The notes under the pieces are model-generated. The model was given only the letters and a program-made list of their open reading frames with translations, made no database searches and was not told where the DNA came from. From Liolophura sinensis (Eukaryota > Mollusca > Polyplacophora > Chitonida > Chitonidae): 64,000 nucleotides of DNA. Shown one piece after another: positions 22,481-34,711 of this stretch. The stretch spans positions 81,584,101 to 81,648,100 of the forward strand of contig NC_088300.1 of the NCBI RefSeq assembly GCF_032854445.1, in the 5' to 3' direction. Position numbers and translations under genes: made by a program. Numbering within the stretch: the first letter of the stretch is position 1; each line of letters begins with the position of its first letter.

Positions 22481-25020
22481 TGAAGTGAGTGGAGATGAGC
22501 CCTGACAAGTAATGAGACGGTCAGGGAGGCTAAGCGAGTGGAGATGAGCATTGACAAGTAATGAGATGGTCAGGGTGACTGAGCGAGTGGAGATGAGCAT
22601 TGACAAGTAATGAGATGGTCAGGGTGACTGAGCGAGTGGAGATGAGCCCTGACAAGTAATGAGATGGTCAGGGTGACTGAATGAGTGGAGATGAGCCCTA
22701 ACAAATGATGAGATGGTCAGGGTGACTGAGCCAGTGGAGATGAGCCCTGAGAAGTAATGAGATGGTCAGGGAGACTGAATGAGTGGAGATGAGCCCTGAG
22801 AAGTAATGAGATGGTCAGGGTGACTGGATGAGTGGAGATGAGCCCTGACAAATGATGGGATGGTCAGGGTGACTGAGCGAGTGGAGATGAGCCCTGACAA
22901 GTAATGAGATGGTCAGGGTGACTGAATGAGTGGAGATGAGCCCTGACAAATGATGGGATGGTCAGGGTGACTGAGCGAGTGGAGATGAGCCCTGACAAGT
23001 AATGAGATGGTCAGGGTGACTGAATGAGTGGAGATGAGCCCTGACAAATGATGGGATGGTCAGGGTGACTGAGCGAGTGGAGATGAGCCCTGACAAGTAA
23101 TGAGATGGTCAGGGTGACTGAATGAGTGGAGATGAACCCTGACAAGTAACGAGATGGTCAGGGTGACTGAGCGAGTGGAGATGAGCCCTGACAAGTAATG
23201 AGATGGTCAGGGTGACTGGATGAGTGGAGATGAGCCCTAACAAATGATGAGATGGTCAGGTGACTGAATGAGTGGAGATGAGCCCTGACAAGTAATGAGA
23301 TGGTCAGGGTGACTGAATGAGTGGAGATGAGCCCTGACAAGTAATGAGATGGTCAGGTGACTGAATGAGTGGAGATGAACCCTGACAAGTAATGAGATGG
23401 TCAGGGTGACTGAGCGAGTGGAGATGAGCCCTGACAAGTAATGAGATGGTCAGGGTGACTGAATGAGTGGAGATGAACCCTGACAAGTAACGAGATGGTC
23501 AGGGTGACTGAGCGAGTGGAGATGAGCCCTGACAAGTAATGAGATGGTCAGGGTGACTGGATGAGTGGAGATGAGCCCTGACAAATGATGAGATGGTCAG
23601 GTGACTGAATGAGTGGAGATGAACCCTGACAAGTAATGAGATGGTCAGGGTGACTGAGCGAGTGGAGATGAGCCCTGACAAGTAATGAGATGGTCAGGGT
23701 GACTGAATGAGTGGAGATGAGCCCTAACAAATGATGAGATGGTCAGGGTGACTGAGCCAGTGGAGATGAGCCCTGAGAAGTAATGAGATGGTCAGGGAGA
23801 CTGAATGAGTGGAGATGAGCCCTGACAAGTAATGAGATGGTCAGGGTGACTGGATGAGTGGAGATGAGCCCTGACAAATGATGGGATGGTCAGGGTGACT
23901 GAGCGAGTGGAGATGAGCCCTGACAAGTAATGAGATGGTCAGGGTGACTGAATGAGTGGAGATGAGCCCTGACAAATGATGGGATGGTCAGGGTGACTGA
24001 GCGAGTGGAGATGAGCCCTGACAAGTAATGAGATGGTCAGGGTGACTGAATGAGTGGAGATGAACCCTGACAAGTAATGAGATGGTCAGGGTGACTGAGC
24101 GAGTGGAGATGAGCCCTGACAAGTAATGAGATGGTCAGGGTGACTGGATGAGTGGAGATGAGCCCTGACAAATGATGAGATGGTCAGGTGACTGAATGAG
24201 TGGAGATGAGCCCTGACAAGTAATGAGATGGTCAGGGTGACTGAATGAGTGGAGATGAGCCCTGACAAATGATGAGATGGTCAGGGTGACTGAGCCAGTG
24301 GAGATGAGCCCTGAGAAGTAATGAGATGGTCAGGGAGACTGAATGAGTGGAGATGAGCCCTGACAAGTAATGAGATGGTCAGGGTGACTGAATGAGTGGA
24401 GATGAGCCCTGACAAATGATGAGATGGTCAGGGTGACTGAGCCAGTGGAGATGAGCCCTGACAAGTAATGAGATGGTCAGGGTGACTGAATGAGTGGAGA
24501 TGAACCCTGACAAGTAATGAGATGGTCAGGGTGACTGAATGAGTGGAGATGAGCGTTGACAAGTAATGAGATGGTCATCGTGACTGAATGAGTGGAGATG
24601 AACCCTGACAAGTAATGAGATGGTCAGGGAGACTGTTGAGTGGAGATGAACCCTGACAAGTAATGAGATGGTCAGGGTGACTGAATGAGTGGAGATGAAC
24701 CCTGACAAGTAATGAGATGGTCAGGGTGACTGAATGAGTGGAGATGAGCCCTGACAAATGATGAGATGGTCAGGGTGACTGAGCCAGTGGAGATGAGCCC
24801 TGACAAATGATGAGATTGTCAGGGTGACTGAGCGAGTGGAGATGAGCCCTGACAAGCCATGAGATTGTCAGGGTGACTGAGCGAGTGGAGATGAGCCCTG
24901 ACAAGCCATGAGATTGTCAGGGTGACTGAGCGAGTGGAGATGAGCCCTGACAAATGATGAGATACCCAGTAAGGCTAAACGAGTGGAGATAAACCCTGAC
25001 AGATGATGAGGTGGTCAGGA
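22480..25020. repeat. 49-bp minisatellite, about 52 copies
   Basis: Unit GAGATGGTCAGGGTGACTGA, ATGAGTGGAGATGAGCCCTG, ACAAGTAAT. Two variable positions (AATGAGTGG / GCGAGTGG / GCCAGTGG and AAGTAATGAG / AAATGATGAG) alternate in ordered patterns, so dimers and longer blocks have been copied together. The 25020-25536 flank is unique intron. Confidence 0.95.
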
Positions 25021-25536
25021 GAACTGGCTGAGAGGTGATATGGGGTAATTATGACACTGTAACACAGAAAATGTGTGACATGCTAATGAAAACAACAGGC
25101 TACACGACATTTCCTCATACCTGGTATAGTGTCTGTCCACTCTGATACACAATCAGAAAAACAGGCCAAACTTTAATATCTTCCAGTTTCATCTTACTTC
25201 AATTATTAAGTTATTCTGATCTGATGTATCTCTGACAACGTATCATCAATGCTTAATGTTACATGCATAGCAGTTTTCAACTATCTTACATAATCAGTAC
25301 AATCAGGTAATCAAAACTACAGATTCATGTTAACTCCTGAAAGCAAGCAAAATTAACCTGAATTCTGCTACATAATTCCTTACAAAGCCAAGTGCAAGAC
25401 ATTTAGTCTTTCTATAAAAAAACAGAATTTTATTTCCGGTTTACAGCCCCAGAAATCTTGACAAGTGCATATAAGATGTAAATTCTGCTGGTATTCTGCT
25501 AGTGAATGGCCAGAGAAAGAAAGACAATTTACTTAC

Positions 25537-25668
25537 GCGCAGCCTCAAACAGTTCTTCATAGAGACTTGGGGGAATGAGGGGCTCTATGAGATCACTGAA
25601 GAAGCCTTTGAGGGCCGTGGCCACTGCGTTCACCTGAATGTCCAGAGAACTGATGTCCAGGTTACTGT
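25537..25668 (-). CDS. ARHGAP35: p190RhoGAP orthologue, RhoGAP core exon
   Basis: The acceptor is GTGATTGCAG|ACAGTA and the donor GCTGCGC|GTAAGT. It is 132 bp, phase 1 in and phase 1 out. It encodes SNLDISSLDIQVNAVATALK and GFFSDLIEPLIPPSLYEEL. The LKxFFxxLxxPLIP signature, including the conserved Lys, is intact (p190: AMKSFFSELPDPLVPYNM). Confidence 0.96.
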
Positions 25669-26002
25669 CTGCAATCACATGGCAATCAATCACACAGAAT
25701 TTACTATCAGACTTTCTACACGCAAAAAATCCACAGTTACATCTCATAAAGCTATAGTAAACATTTGTATACAAAACACAGCTTGAATGTAAATAAATTA
25801 ATGATTATGGCTTAATGCCACTTCAACATTTTTGCCGTCATACTGTGGCGGGAACATGTCTGAAAGACGAGACCCAAAACAATGTGATGAGAACATCAAA
25901 AGGCAAACAAAACTAGATATTTAAGAAACAATCAGAACAAACATGAAAGTTTAAACCTAACCCTAAACAAACATCATTTCAAATTCATTGAATATACTCT
26001 GT
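25669..26002. other. Unique intronic sequence
   Basis: No repeat or additional exon seen between the RhoGAP exon acceptor and the family-B SINE. 26156-26491 is likewise unique. Confidence 0.5.
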
Positions 26003-26155
26003 ACATTTATTTATTTATTTGATTGGTGTTTTACGCTGTATTATAGAATATTTCACTTATAAGATGGTGGCCAGCATTATGGTGGAAGGAAACCGGGCAG
26101 AGCGAGGGTGAAGCTCATGACCGTCCACGGGCAGACCTTCCCATGTATGGCCGGT
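26003..26155 (-). mobile_element. SINE (family B), headless copy
   Basis: A TTTATTTATTTATTTGATTGG tail-side start is followed by GGTGTTTTACGC and CCAGCATTATGGTGG. It stops around the GACCTTCCCATGTATGG segment, without the tRNA-like head. It lies in the intron between the arginine-finger exon and the next RhoGAP exon. Confidence 0.75.
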
Positions 26156-26491
26156 ACTCTGAACATGTAGTTCTCTAATAATGGCTTTTAGCATCATAAC
26201 ATTTTTGTTTTTACAATAAACTTAAGAAAAATAATTTAAATGTACATCTACAGCATCACCAGCAACGATGAGTTAAAACATTTCACACGACATCAGTTAA
26301 GAAAAAATCTGATGTGGAGCTTTTCTGTTCCCCTGATCAACACTGTAGCGCTCATTTTATACATATTTTTATATTTTATACAATGGTTTACAACAAGCTG
26401 GCCTAGAGGGCTTTTATCTTGATACTCCCATTCATAATTACAGTAATCAATTCTTACACAGAAAACAGTGTGACTTCATAACACTAAATAC

Positions 26492-26569
26492 CTTCATGGA
26501 ACTTTGATATAAGGAGATCAACTTGGGCCTTGTTCCCAGGCACTCTGTATATACCTTCAGCCTGCATTC
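26492..26569 (-). CDS. ARHGAP35: p190RhoGAP orthologue, arginine-finger exon
   Basis: The acceptor is TTTATGTTGTAG|GAATGC and the donor CATGAAG|GTATTT. It is 78 bp, phase 1 in and phase 1 out. It encodes MQAEGIYRVPGNKAQVDLLI and SKFHE. GIYRVPGNK is the RhoGAP arginine-finger motif (GIYRVSGNK in p190); the Arg codon is at 26546-26544. The catalytic residue is present, so the domain should be active. Ser in the usual motif is Pro here. Confidence 0.96.
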
Positions 26570-26599
26570 CTACAACATAAACACATATACAGTTATCAG

Positions 26600-27970
26600 A
26601 CTCTTCAATGGTCGTCAGTTATGTCATCAGCGTCTTCCATGTTATCTATCACTTATGTCATCAGCGTCTTCCATCTTACCGGACTATCAGTTATGTCATC
26701 AGCGTCTTCCATGTTATCTATCACTTATGTCATCAGGATCTTCCATCCTATCTGACCATCAGTCATGTCATCAGCGTCTTCCATCTTACCGGACTATCAG
26801 TTATGTCATCAGCGTCTTCCATGTTATTTATCACTTATGTCATCAGCGTCTTCCATCTTACCGGACTATCAGTTATGTCATCAGCGTCTTCCATGTTATC
26901 TATCACTTATGTCATCAGCGTCTTCCATCTTACCGGACTATCAGTTATGTCATCAGCGTCTTCCATATTATCTATCACTTATGTCATCAGCATCTTCCAT
27001 CCTATCTGACCATCAGTCATGTCATCAGGGTCTTCCATCTTACTGGACTATCAGTTATGTCACCAGCATCTTTCATCTTACTGGACTATCAGTTACGTCA
27101 TCTGCGTCTTTGATACTATCAGTTATGTCACTTACGTCTTCCATGTTATCTATCACTTATGTCATCAGCGTCTTTCATCTTATCTGACTTTCAGTTATGT
27201 CACCATCATCTTCCATCTTACCGGACTATCAGTTATGTCATCTGTGTCTTCCATGTAATTTATCACTTATGTCATCAGCATCTTCCATCCTATTTGGCCA
27301 TCAGTCATGTCATCAGCGTCTTCCATTTTACCAGACTACTCGCACATCAGCGTCTTCCATTTTACCGGACTATCAGTTATGTCATCAGCGTCTTCCATGT
27401 TATTTATTACTTATGTCATCAGCGTCTTCCATCTTACCGGACTATCAGTTATGTCATCAGCGTCTTCCATGTTATTTATCACTTATGTCATCAGGGTCTT
27501 CCATCTTACCAGACTATCAGTTATGTCATCAGCGTCTTCCATGTTATTTATCACTTATGTCATCAGGGTCTTCCATTTTACCGGACTATCAGTTATGTCA
27601 TTTGCGTCTTCCATATTATCTGACTTTCAGTTATGTCACCATCATCTTCCATCTTACTGGACTATCAGTTGTGTCATCTGTGTCTTCCATGTTATCTATC
27701 ACTTATGTCATCAGGGTCTTCCATCCTACCTGACCATCAGTCATGTCATCAGGGTCTTCCATTTTACCAGACTACTCGCACATCAGCGTCTTCCATCTTA
27801 TCTATCTGTTATGTCATGAGAGTCTTCCATGTTATCTGAACATCAGTTATGTCATGAGAGTCTTCCAACTTATCTATCAGTTATGTCATCAGTGTCTTCC
27901 ATTTTATCTGACTATCAGTTATGTCATCAGTGTCCTCTAGGTTATCTAAAAATCAGTTATGTTATCAAAG
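26600..27970. repeat. 36-bp array organised as 72-bp dimers
   Basis: Two alternating monomers share TATGTCATCAGCGTCTTCCA and end either CTTACCGGACTATCAGT or TGTTATCTATCACT. It fills the intron between exons 28020 and 26569, beginning about 30 bp before the acceptor and ending about 50 bp after the donor. Confidence 0.93.
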
Positions 27971-28019
27971 TTTTCTATGTTATCAATCTTCATTACCCAC
28001 CGCAAAGAGCCTCACTTAC

Positions 28020-28191
28020 CTTCCTCCTGTATGTACTGTACACACATTTCTACAAAAAGTGGGATACGAGGGTTGTTAGTGGATGACTGGTGATCTTCCA
28101 GGGTGTAGCCACTCTGAGATGCCCCTGTCAATTTCCCATCCTTCCTCTTAAACTTCAGTCGCTTCATGTCCTCTCGGTTACGTTTTTTCTC
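28020..28191 (-). CDS. ARHGAP35: p190RhoGAP orthologue, start of the RhoGAP domain
   Basis: The acceptor is TAATTTTCAG|GAGAAA and the donor GAGGAAG|GTAAGT. It is 172 bp, phase 0 in and phase 1 out. It encodes EKKRNREDMKRLKFKRKDGK, then NNPRIPLFVEMCVQYIQEEG. The last part is the first helix of the RhoGAP fold; p190 reads KPIPIFIERCIEYIEATG (from memory). A 42-bp array starts within the polypyrimidine region of this acceptor. Confidence 0.93.
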
Positions 28192-28194
28192 CTG

Positions 28195-29450
28195 AAAATT
28201 AGAAGGATACAGAATGATATACGTAATGCATGTATCTCACCAGTAAGGATACAGGGCCATATATGTAATGCATGTATCTCCCAGGTAAGGACACAGAGCG
28301 ATATATGTAATGCATGTATCTCACCAGTAAGGATACAGAGTAACATGTTATGTATGTATCTCCCATGTAAGGATACAGAGCGATATACATAATGCATGTA
28401 TTCCCCAGGTAAGGATACAGAGTGATATATGTAATGCATGTATCTCACCAGTAAGGATATAGTGATATACGTAATGCATGTATCTCACCAGTAAAGATAC
28501 AGAGCGATATCTGTAATGCATGTATCTCCCAGGTAAAGATACAGAGCGATATACATAATGCATGTATTTCCCAGGTAACGATACAGATCGATATATGTAA
28601 TGCATGTATCTCACCAGTAAGGATACAGAGTGATATATGTAATGCATGTATCTCCCAGGTAAGGATACAGAGCGATATATGTAATGCATGTATCTCACCA
28701 GTAACGATACAGAGTGATATATGTAATGCATGTATCTCCCAGGTAAGGATACAGAGTGATATATGTAATGCATGTATCTCCCAGGTAAGGATAGAAAGAG
28801 ATGTATGTAATGCATGTATCTAATCAGTAAAAACATAGAGCGATATATGTAATGCATGTATCTCCCAGGTAGGATAAAAAGCGATATACGTAATGCATGT
28901 GTCTCACCAGTAAGGATACAGAGTGACATGTTATGTATGTATCTCTCACGTAAGGATACAGAGCGATATACGTAATGTACGTATTCCCCAGGTAAGGATA
29001 CAGAGCGATATATGTAATGCATGTATCTCACTAGTAAGGATACAGTGATATATGTTATGCATATATCTCCCAGGTAAGGATACAGAGTGATATATGTAAT
29101 GCATGTATCTCCCAGGTAAGGATACAGAGTGATATATGTAATGCATGTATCTCCCAGGTAAGGATAGAAAGCGATATATGTAATGCATGTATCTCACCAG
29201 TAAGGATACAGTGATATATGTAATACATGTATCTCCCAGGTAAGGATACAGAGTGATACATGTAATGCATGTTTCTCACCAGTAACGATACAGAGTGATA
29301 TATGTAATGCATGTATCTCCCAGGTAAGGATACAGAGCGATATATGTAATGCATGTATCTCACCAGTAACGATACAGAGTGATATGTGTAATACATGTAT
29401 CTCACCAGTAAGGATACAGAGTGATATATGTAATACATTTATCTCATGGG
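28195..29450. repeat. 42-bp array abutting the acceptor of exon 28020-28191
   Basis: About 30 copies of GTAAGGATACAGAGCGATAT, ATGTAATGCATGTATCTCCC, AG. On the - strand the last copy merges into the polypyrimidine region of the exon (ATATCATTCTGTATCCTTCT then AATTTTCAG). On the + strand each unit reads CCAG|GTAAGGATA, a 5' splice-site lookalike on the non-coding strand. Confidence 0.94.
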
Positions 29451-29460
29451 TAAGAGAAAA

Positions 29461-29908
29461 TAATACCCCCGTTCACATGGGCAAAGTTAAGTTGGTTTAA
29501 CTTGCGAAAGTGGCCTTGAGTCAGTTTGACGTCGCCCGTGTCAACTCAAAGTGGAACATTTAATCCGGTTTATTTGCCCCAGCTAGCAAAGTGGTTATAA
29601 GCCAGGATCAGGGCTTGATTAAATGCCCTGGATATGCATTTTTGCCATGCGGACATGGCATGGAGCTGTAAGAAACAAAGAAGTTGTGGCACAAGATGCA
29701 GGTCAGTGAAGCTATGTAGAGACGGGGCATGACTTTGCAATTACTAAACCGGCTTGAAAGTGAACGTGTGAATGGGCAAATCTCTGCCTGGCCGCATGGT
29801 CGTGTGAACACATGCATTTTTACAGCTGGCTTTGATTTAAATTGGTTTCGACTTAAACTGGCTCACATTTGATCCACATTAAATTTTGCCCCTGTGATGG
29901 GGGTATTA
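29461..29908. mobile_element. MITE-like element with terminal inverted repeats
   Basis: The left end (TAATACCCCCGTTCACATGG, then GCAAA) and the reverse complement of the right end (TAATACCCCCATCACAGGGG, then GCAAA) are near-identical over about 24 bp. The outer TA could be a target-site duplication. The 448-bp interior has no convincing open frame. The element sits exactly between a 42-bp array (ends about 29450) and a 30-bp array (starts about 29915). It is a non-autonomous DNA transposon of unknown superfamily. Confidence 0.7.
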
Positions 29909-29914
29909 GCCTCA

Positions 29915-30540
29915 CAGTTCCCATGTCATTCATGGTTAATCACATTGTTGCTATGTCATTTACTGTTAATCACATTGTTGCCATGTCACTCATGGTTAAT
30001 CACATTGTTACTATATCACTCATGGTTAATCACATTGTTGCTATATCACTCATGGTTAATCACATTGTTGATATGTCACTGATGGATAATCACTTTGTTG
30101 CTATGTCACTCACAATTAATCACATTGTTGCCGTGTCACTAATGTTTAATTACATTGTTGCTATGTCACTCATGATTAATCACATTGTTGCTGTGTCACT
30201 CAGTTAATCACAATGTTGCTATGTCACTCATGATTAATCACATTGTTGCTGTGTCACTCAGTTAATCACATTGTTTCTGTGTCACTCTTGGATAATCACA
30301 TTGTTGCTGTATCACTCTTGGATAATCACAATGTTGCTATGTCACACATGATTAATCACATTGTTGCTGTGTCACTCAGTTAATCACATTGTTGCTGTGT
30401 CACTCTTGGATAATCACATTGTTGCTGTGTCACTCTTGGATAATCACATTGTTGCTATGTCACTCATGGTTAATCACATTGTTGCTATGTCACTCATGGT
30501 TAATCACATTGTTGCTATGTCACCCATGGTTAATCACACT
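29915..30540. repeat. 30-bp minisatellite, about 21 copies
   Basis: Unit CACATTGTTGCTATGTCACT, CATGGTTAAT. It begins immediately after the MITE. Confidence 0.94.
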
Positions 30541-31430
30541 AATAAACTCAGGTCTTGTACATGTAGGCTACATCATACCATCAACATTCACCAAGTGAGA
30601 AAGTGCTTCATCTTCCTGTTTATCCATGACTACAGACGCATCAAATAGGAAAATAGAGATGGTAAAAAAAATGCTGTGGATAAACCAATGTACACAGCCC
30701 AACACACATGGACATCGAACATCTAACAAGTGGCAGGGAGTAGTGATTCCTGCAGGTCTTGTAGTATAGGGAAACGATCATTCCCCATCTTCTGACAACT
30801 CATGCTGTATGCACTTAAGCCTCCATGTATCTACTGTTTACACTTTAACCATGCTGTATGGTGGATTGTCACACACATGCTGGGTGCTGATATATTTACT
30901 GTTTACATGTACATCGTCAGCCAATATCTAATTCCAGCTGAGCAGAAGGATTTTGCAGGAGAGGTGGGTTCTGTAGACTAAATTTCATTTCCTTCCTCTC
31001 TATTGACAAATTTGAGAAAATATCATGACCACAAGTCATAAAAAAGAAAGTTTATTCACTTAAATTTACTTCACCACCCTTTAAAACACCTATACATACT
31101 AAAATACAATAATGCTTGTGGAACAGTCTGTCAACTCTCCTTTTTTTGGGATCACAAAGATTTTACTATAGAATTACATATATATCATTCACAACACCCC
31201 CGTATTGGAGAATGCCACTCAGGATTGAAGCTACCATGAATTTAAGTGCAATATTATGCTAAGAAAAAAATACCATATCTCTATGTTCATGACTACAAAC
31301 GTAAAATATTTGATCACTCTCTGTCACTTTCTTTCTATAATCCACTCAACACAGCTTCCTATCCACAGGGTTATGTTGCATGTACAGGTCTTATATAGAA
31401 CAAAAACTACACACATGTACAAATGAGGAA
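30540..31430. other. Unique intronic sequence
   Basis: A/T-rich, with no exon, RNA gene or repeat recognised. Confidence 0.5.
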
Positions 31431-32840
31431 GAGATACACCTGTACCTCTATGTTTGCTCATGACTACATCAGATATGATACACCTGTACCCCTCTGTTTT
31501 CTCATGATTACATCAGATGTGATACACCTGTACCTCTATGTTTGCTCATGACTACATCAGATATGATACACCTGTACCCCTCTGTTTTCCCATGATTACA
31601 TCAGATGTGATACACCTGTACCTCTATGTTTGCTCATGACTACATCAGATATGATACACCTGTACCCCTCTGTTTGCTCATGACTACATCAGATGTGATA
31701 CACCTGTATCTCTCTGTTAGCTCATGACCACATCAGATGTGATGCACCTGTACCTCTCTATCTGCACATGACTACATCAGATATGATACACCTGTACCCC
31801 TCTGTTTGCTCATGACTACATCAGATATGATACACCTGTACCTCTCTGTTAGCTCATGACTACATCCAATGTGATGCACCTGTACCTCTCTATTTGCTCA
31901 TGACTACATCAGATATGATACACCTGTACCCCTCTTTTTGCTTATGACTACATCAGATGTGATACACCTGTACCTCTCTATTTGCCCATGACTACATTAG
32001 ATATGATACACCTGTATCTCTCTGTTAGCTCATGACCACATCAGATGTGATGCACCTGTACCTCTCTATCTGCACATGACTACATCACATATGATACACC
32101 TGTACCCCTCTGTTTGCTCATGACTACATCAGATATGATACACCTATACCCCTCTGTTTTCTCATGATTACATCAGGTATGATACACCTGTACCTTTCTA
32201 TTCGCTCATGACTACATCAGATGTAATACACCTGTACCCCTCTGTTTGCTCATGACTACATCAGATATGGCGCATCTGTACCGTTTGCTCATGACTACAT
32301 CGGATGTGATACACCTGTATCTCTTGTTTGCTCATGACTACATCAGATGTGATATATACTACAGAGAGTGTTATCTCTGTTTGCCCATGACATCAGATGT
32401 GATATATACTGGAGAGTGTGTTATCTCTGTTCATGACTACATCAGATGTGATATACCTGTATCTCTCTGTTGGCATATGACTACATCAGATGTGATATAT
32501 ACTGAGGAGTGTTATCTCTGTTCATGACTGGATGTGATATACACTGGAGAGATAGCTATATGTGTTTGTTCATGATTACATCAGATGTGATATATACTGA
32601 GGAGTGTTATCTCTGTTCATGACTGGATGTGATATACACTGGAGAGATAGCTATATGTGTTTGTTCATGATTACATCAGATGTGATATATATACTGGAGA
32701 GATAGCTGTGTTTGTTCATGACATCAGATGTGATATATACTGGAGAGTGTGTTATCTCTGTTCATGACTACATCAGATGTGATATACCTGTATCTCTCTG
32801 TTTGCTCATAACTACATCTGATGTGATATATACTGGAGAG
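31430..32840. repeat. 44-bp minisatellite, about 30 copies
   Basis: Unit GATACACCTGTACCTCTCTG, TTTGCTCATGACTACATCAG, ATGT, becoming irregular after about 32340, where GATATATACTGGAGAG variants dominate. Confidence 0.93.
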
Positions 32841-32844
32841 AGTG

Positions 32845-34711
32845 TTATCTTGGACTACTGATGCAGCATATTGCTGCACTATCAAACAGCTTCACCTTTA
32901 GTGAGCAGGCACCTGCTAGCCCTGGTATTCTGTGAAGGAGACATTGTTATCTCTGACTACTGATGCTACATATTGCTGCACTATCAAACAGCTTCACCTT
33001 TAGTGAGCAGGCACCTGCTAGCCCTGGTATTCTGTGAAGGAGACATTGTTATCTCTGACTACTGATGCTACATATTGCTGCACTATCAAACAGCTTCACC
33101 TTTAGTGAGCAGGCACCTGCTAGCTCTGGTATTCTGTGAAGGAGACATTGTTATCTCGTACTACTGATGCAGCATATTGCTGCACTATCAAACAGCTTCA
33201 CCTTTAGTGAGCAGGCACCTGCTAGCTCTGGTATTCTGTGAAGGAGACATTGTTATCTCGTACTACTGATGCAGCATATTGCTGCACTATCAAACAGCTT
33301 CACCTTTAGTGAGCGGGCACCTGCTAGCTCTGGTATTCTGTGAAGGAGACATTGTTATCTCATACTACTGATGCAGCATATTGCTGCACTATCAAACAGG
33401 TTCACCTTTAGTGAGCAGGCACCTGCTAGCTCTGGTATTCTGTGAAGGAGACATTGTTATCTCGTACTACTGATGCAGCATATTGCTGCACTATCAAACA
33501 GCTTCACCTTTAGTGAGCAGGCACCTGCTAGCTCTGGTATTCTGTGAAGGAGAGAGTGCTATCTCGGACTACTGATGCTGCATATTGCTGCACTATCAAA
33601 CAGCTTCACCTTTAGTGAGCAGGCACCTGCTAGCTCTGGTATTCTGTGAAGGAGACATTGTTATCTCGTACTACTGATGCAGCATATTGCTGCACTATCA
33701 AACAGCTTCACCTTTAGTGAGCGGGCACCTGCTAGCCCTGGTATTCTGTGAAGGAGACATTGTTATCTCGTACTACTGATGCAGCATATTGCTGCACTAT
33801 CAAACAGCTTCACCTTTAGTGAGCAGGCACCTGCTAGCTCTGGTATTCTGTGAAGGAGACATTGTTATCTCATACTACTGATGCAGCATATTGCTGCACT
33901 ATCAAACAGGTTCACCTTTGGTAAGCGGGCACCTGCTAGCTCTGGTATTCTGTGAAGGAGAGTGTTATCTCGGACTACTGATGCTGCATATTGTTGCACT
34001 ATCAAACAGCTTCACCTTTAGTGAACAGGCACCTGCTAGCCCTGGTATTCTGTGAAGGAGACATTGTTATCTCATACTACTGATGCAGCATATTGCTGCA
34101 CTATCAAACAGCTTCACCTTTAGTGAGCAGGCACCTGCTAGCCCTGGTATTCTGTGAAGGAGACATTGTTATCTCATACTGCTGCACTATCAAACAGGTT
34201 CACCTTTGGTGAGCGGGCACCTGCTAGCTCTGGTATTCTGTGAAGGAGAGAGTGTTATCTCGGACTACTGATGCTGCATATTGTTGCACTATCAAACAGC
34301 TTCACCTTTAGTGAACAGGCACCTGCTAGCCCTGGTATTCTAAGAAGGACAGACTTATCTTGGACTACTGATGCAGCATATTGCTGCACTATCAAACAGC
34401 TTCACCTTTGGTGAGCAGGCACCTGCTAGCTCTGGTATTCTGTAAAGGAAAGAGTGTTATCTCTGACTACTGATGCAGCGTAATGCTGCACTATCAAACA
34501 GCTTCACCTTTGGTGAGCAGGCACCTGCTAGCTCTGGTATTCTGTAAAGGAAAGAGTGTTATCTCTGACTACTGATGCTGCATATTGTTGCACTATCAAA
34601 CAGCTTCACCTTTAGTGAACAGGCACCTGCTAGCTCTGGTATTCTGTGAAGGAGACATTGTTATCTTGTACTACTGATGCTGCATATTGCTGCACTATTA
34701 AACAGGTTCAC
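32845..34711. repeat. 102-bp array copied from the end and 5' splice site of the alternative exon
   Basis: About 18 copies. On the - strand each unit has AATACCAGAGCTAGCAGGTG, CCTGCTCACTAAAG|GTGAAG, CTGTTTGATAGTGCAGCAAT. The exon copy at 34745-34690 reads AATACCAGGGCTGTAGGTGC, CCGCTCACCAAAG|GTGAAC. The donor-like CTAAAG|GTGAAG is kept in nearly every unit. Confidence 0.94.

Noticed and set aside
28164-29438. - strand frames repeating RYMHYIYRSVSLPG
   Set aside because: 42-bp unit (14 codons) is open by construction; the segment is an intron ending at the acceptor of exon 28020-28191.
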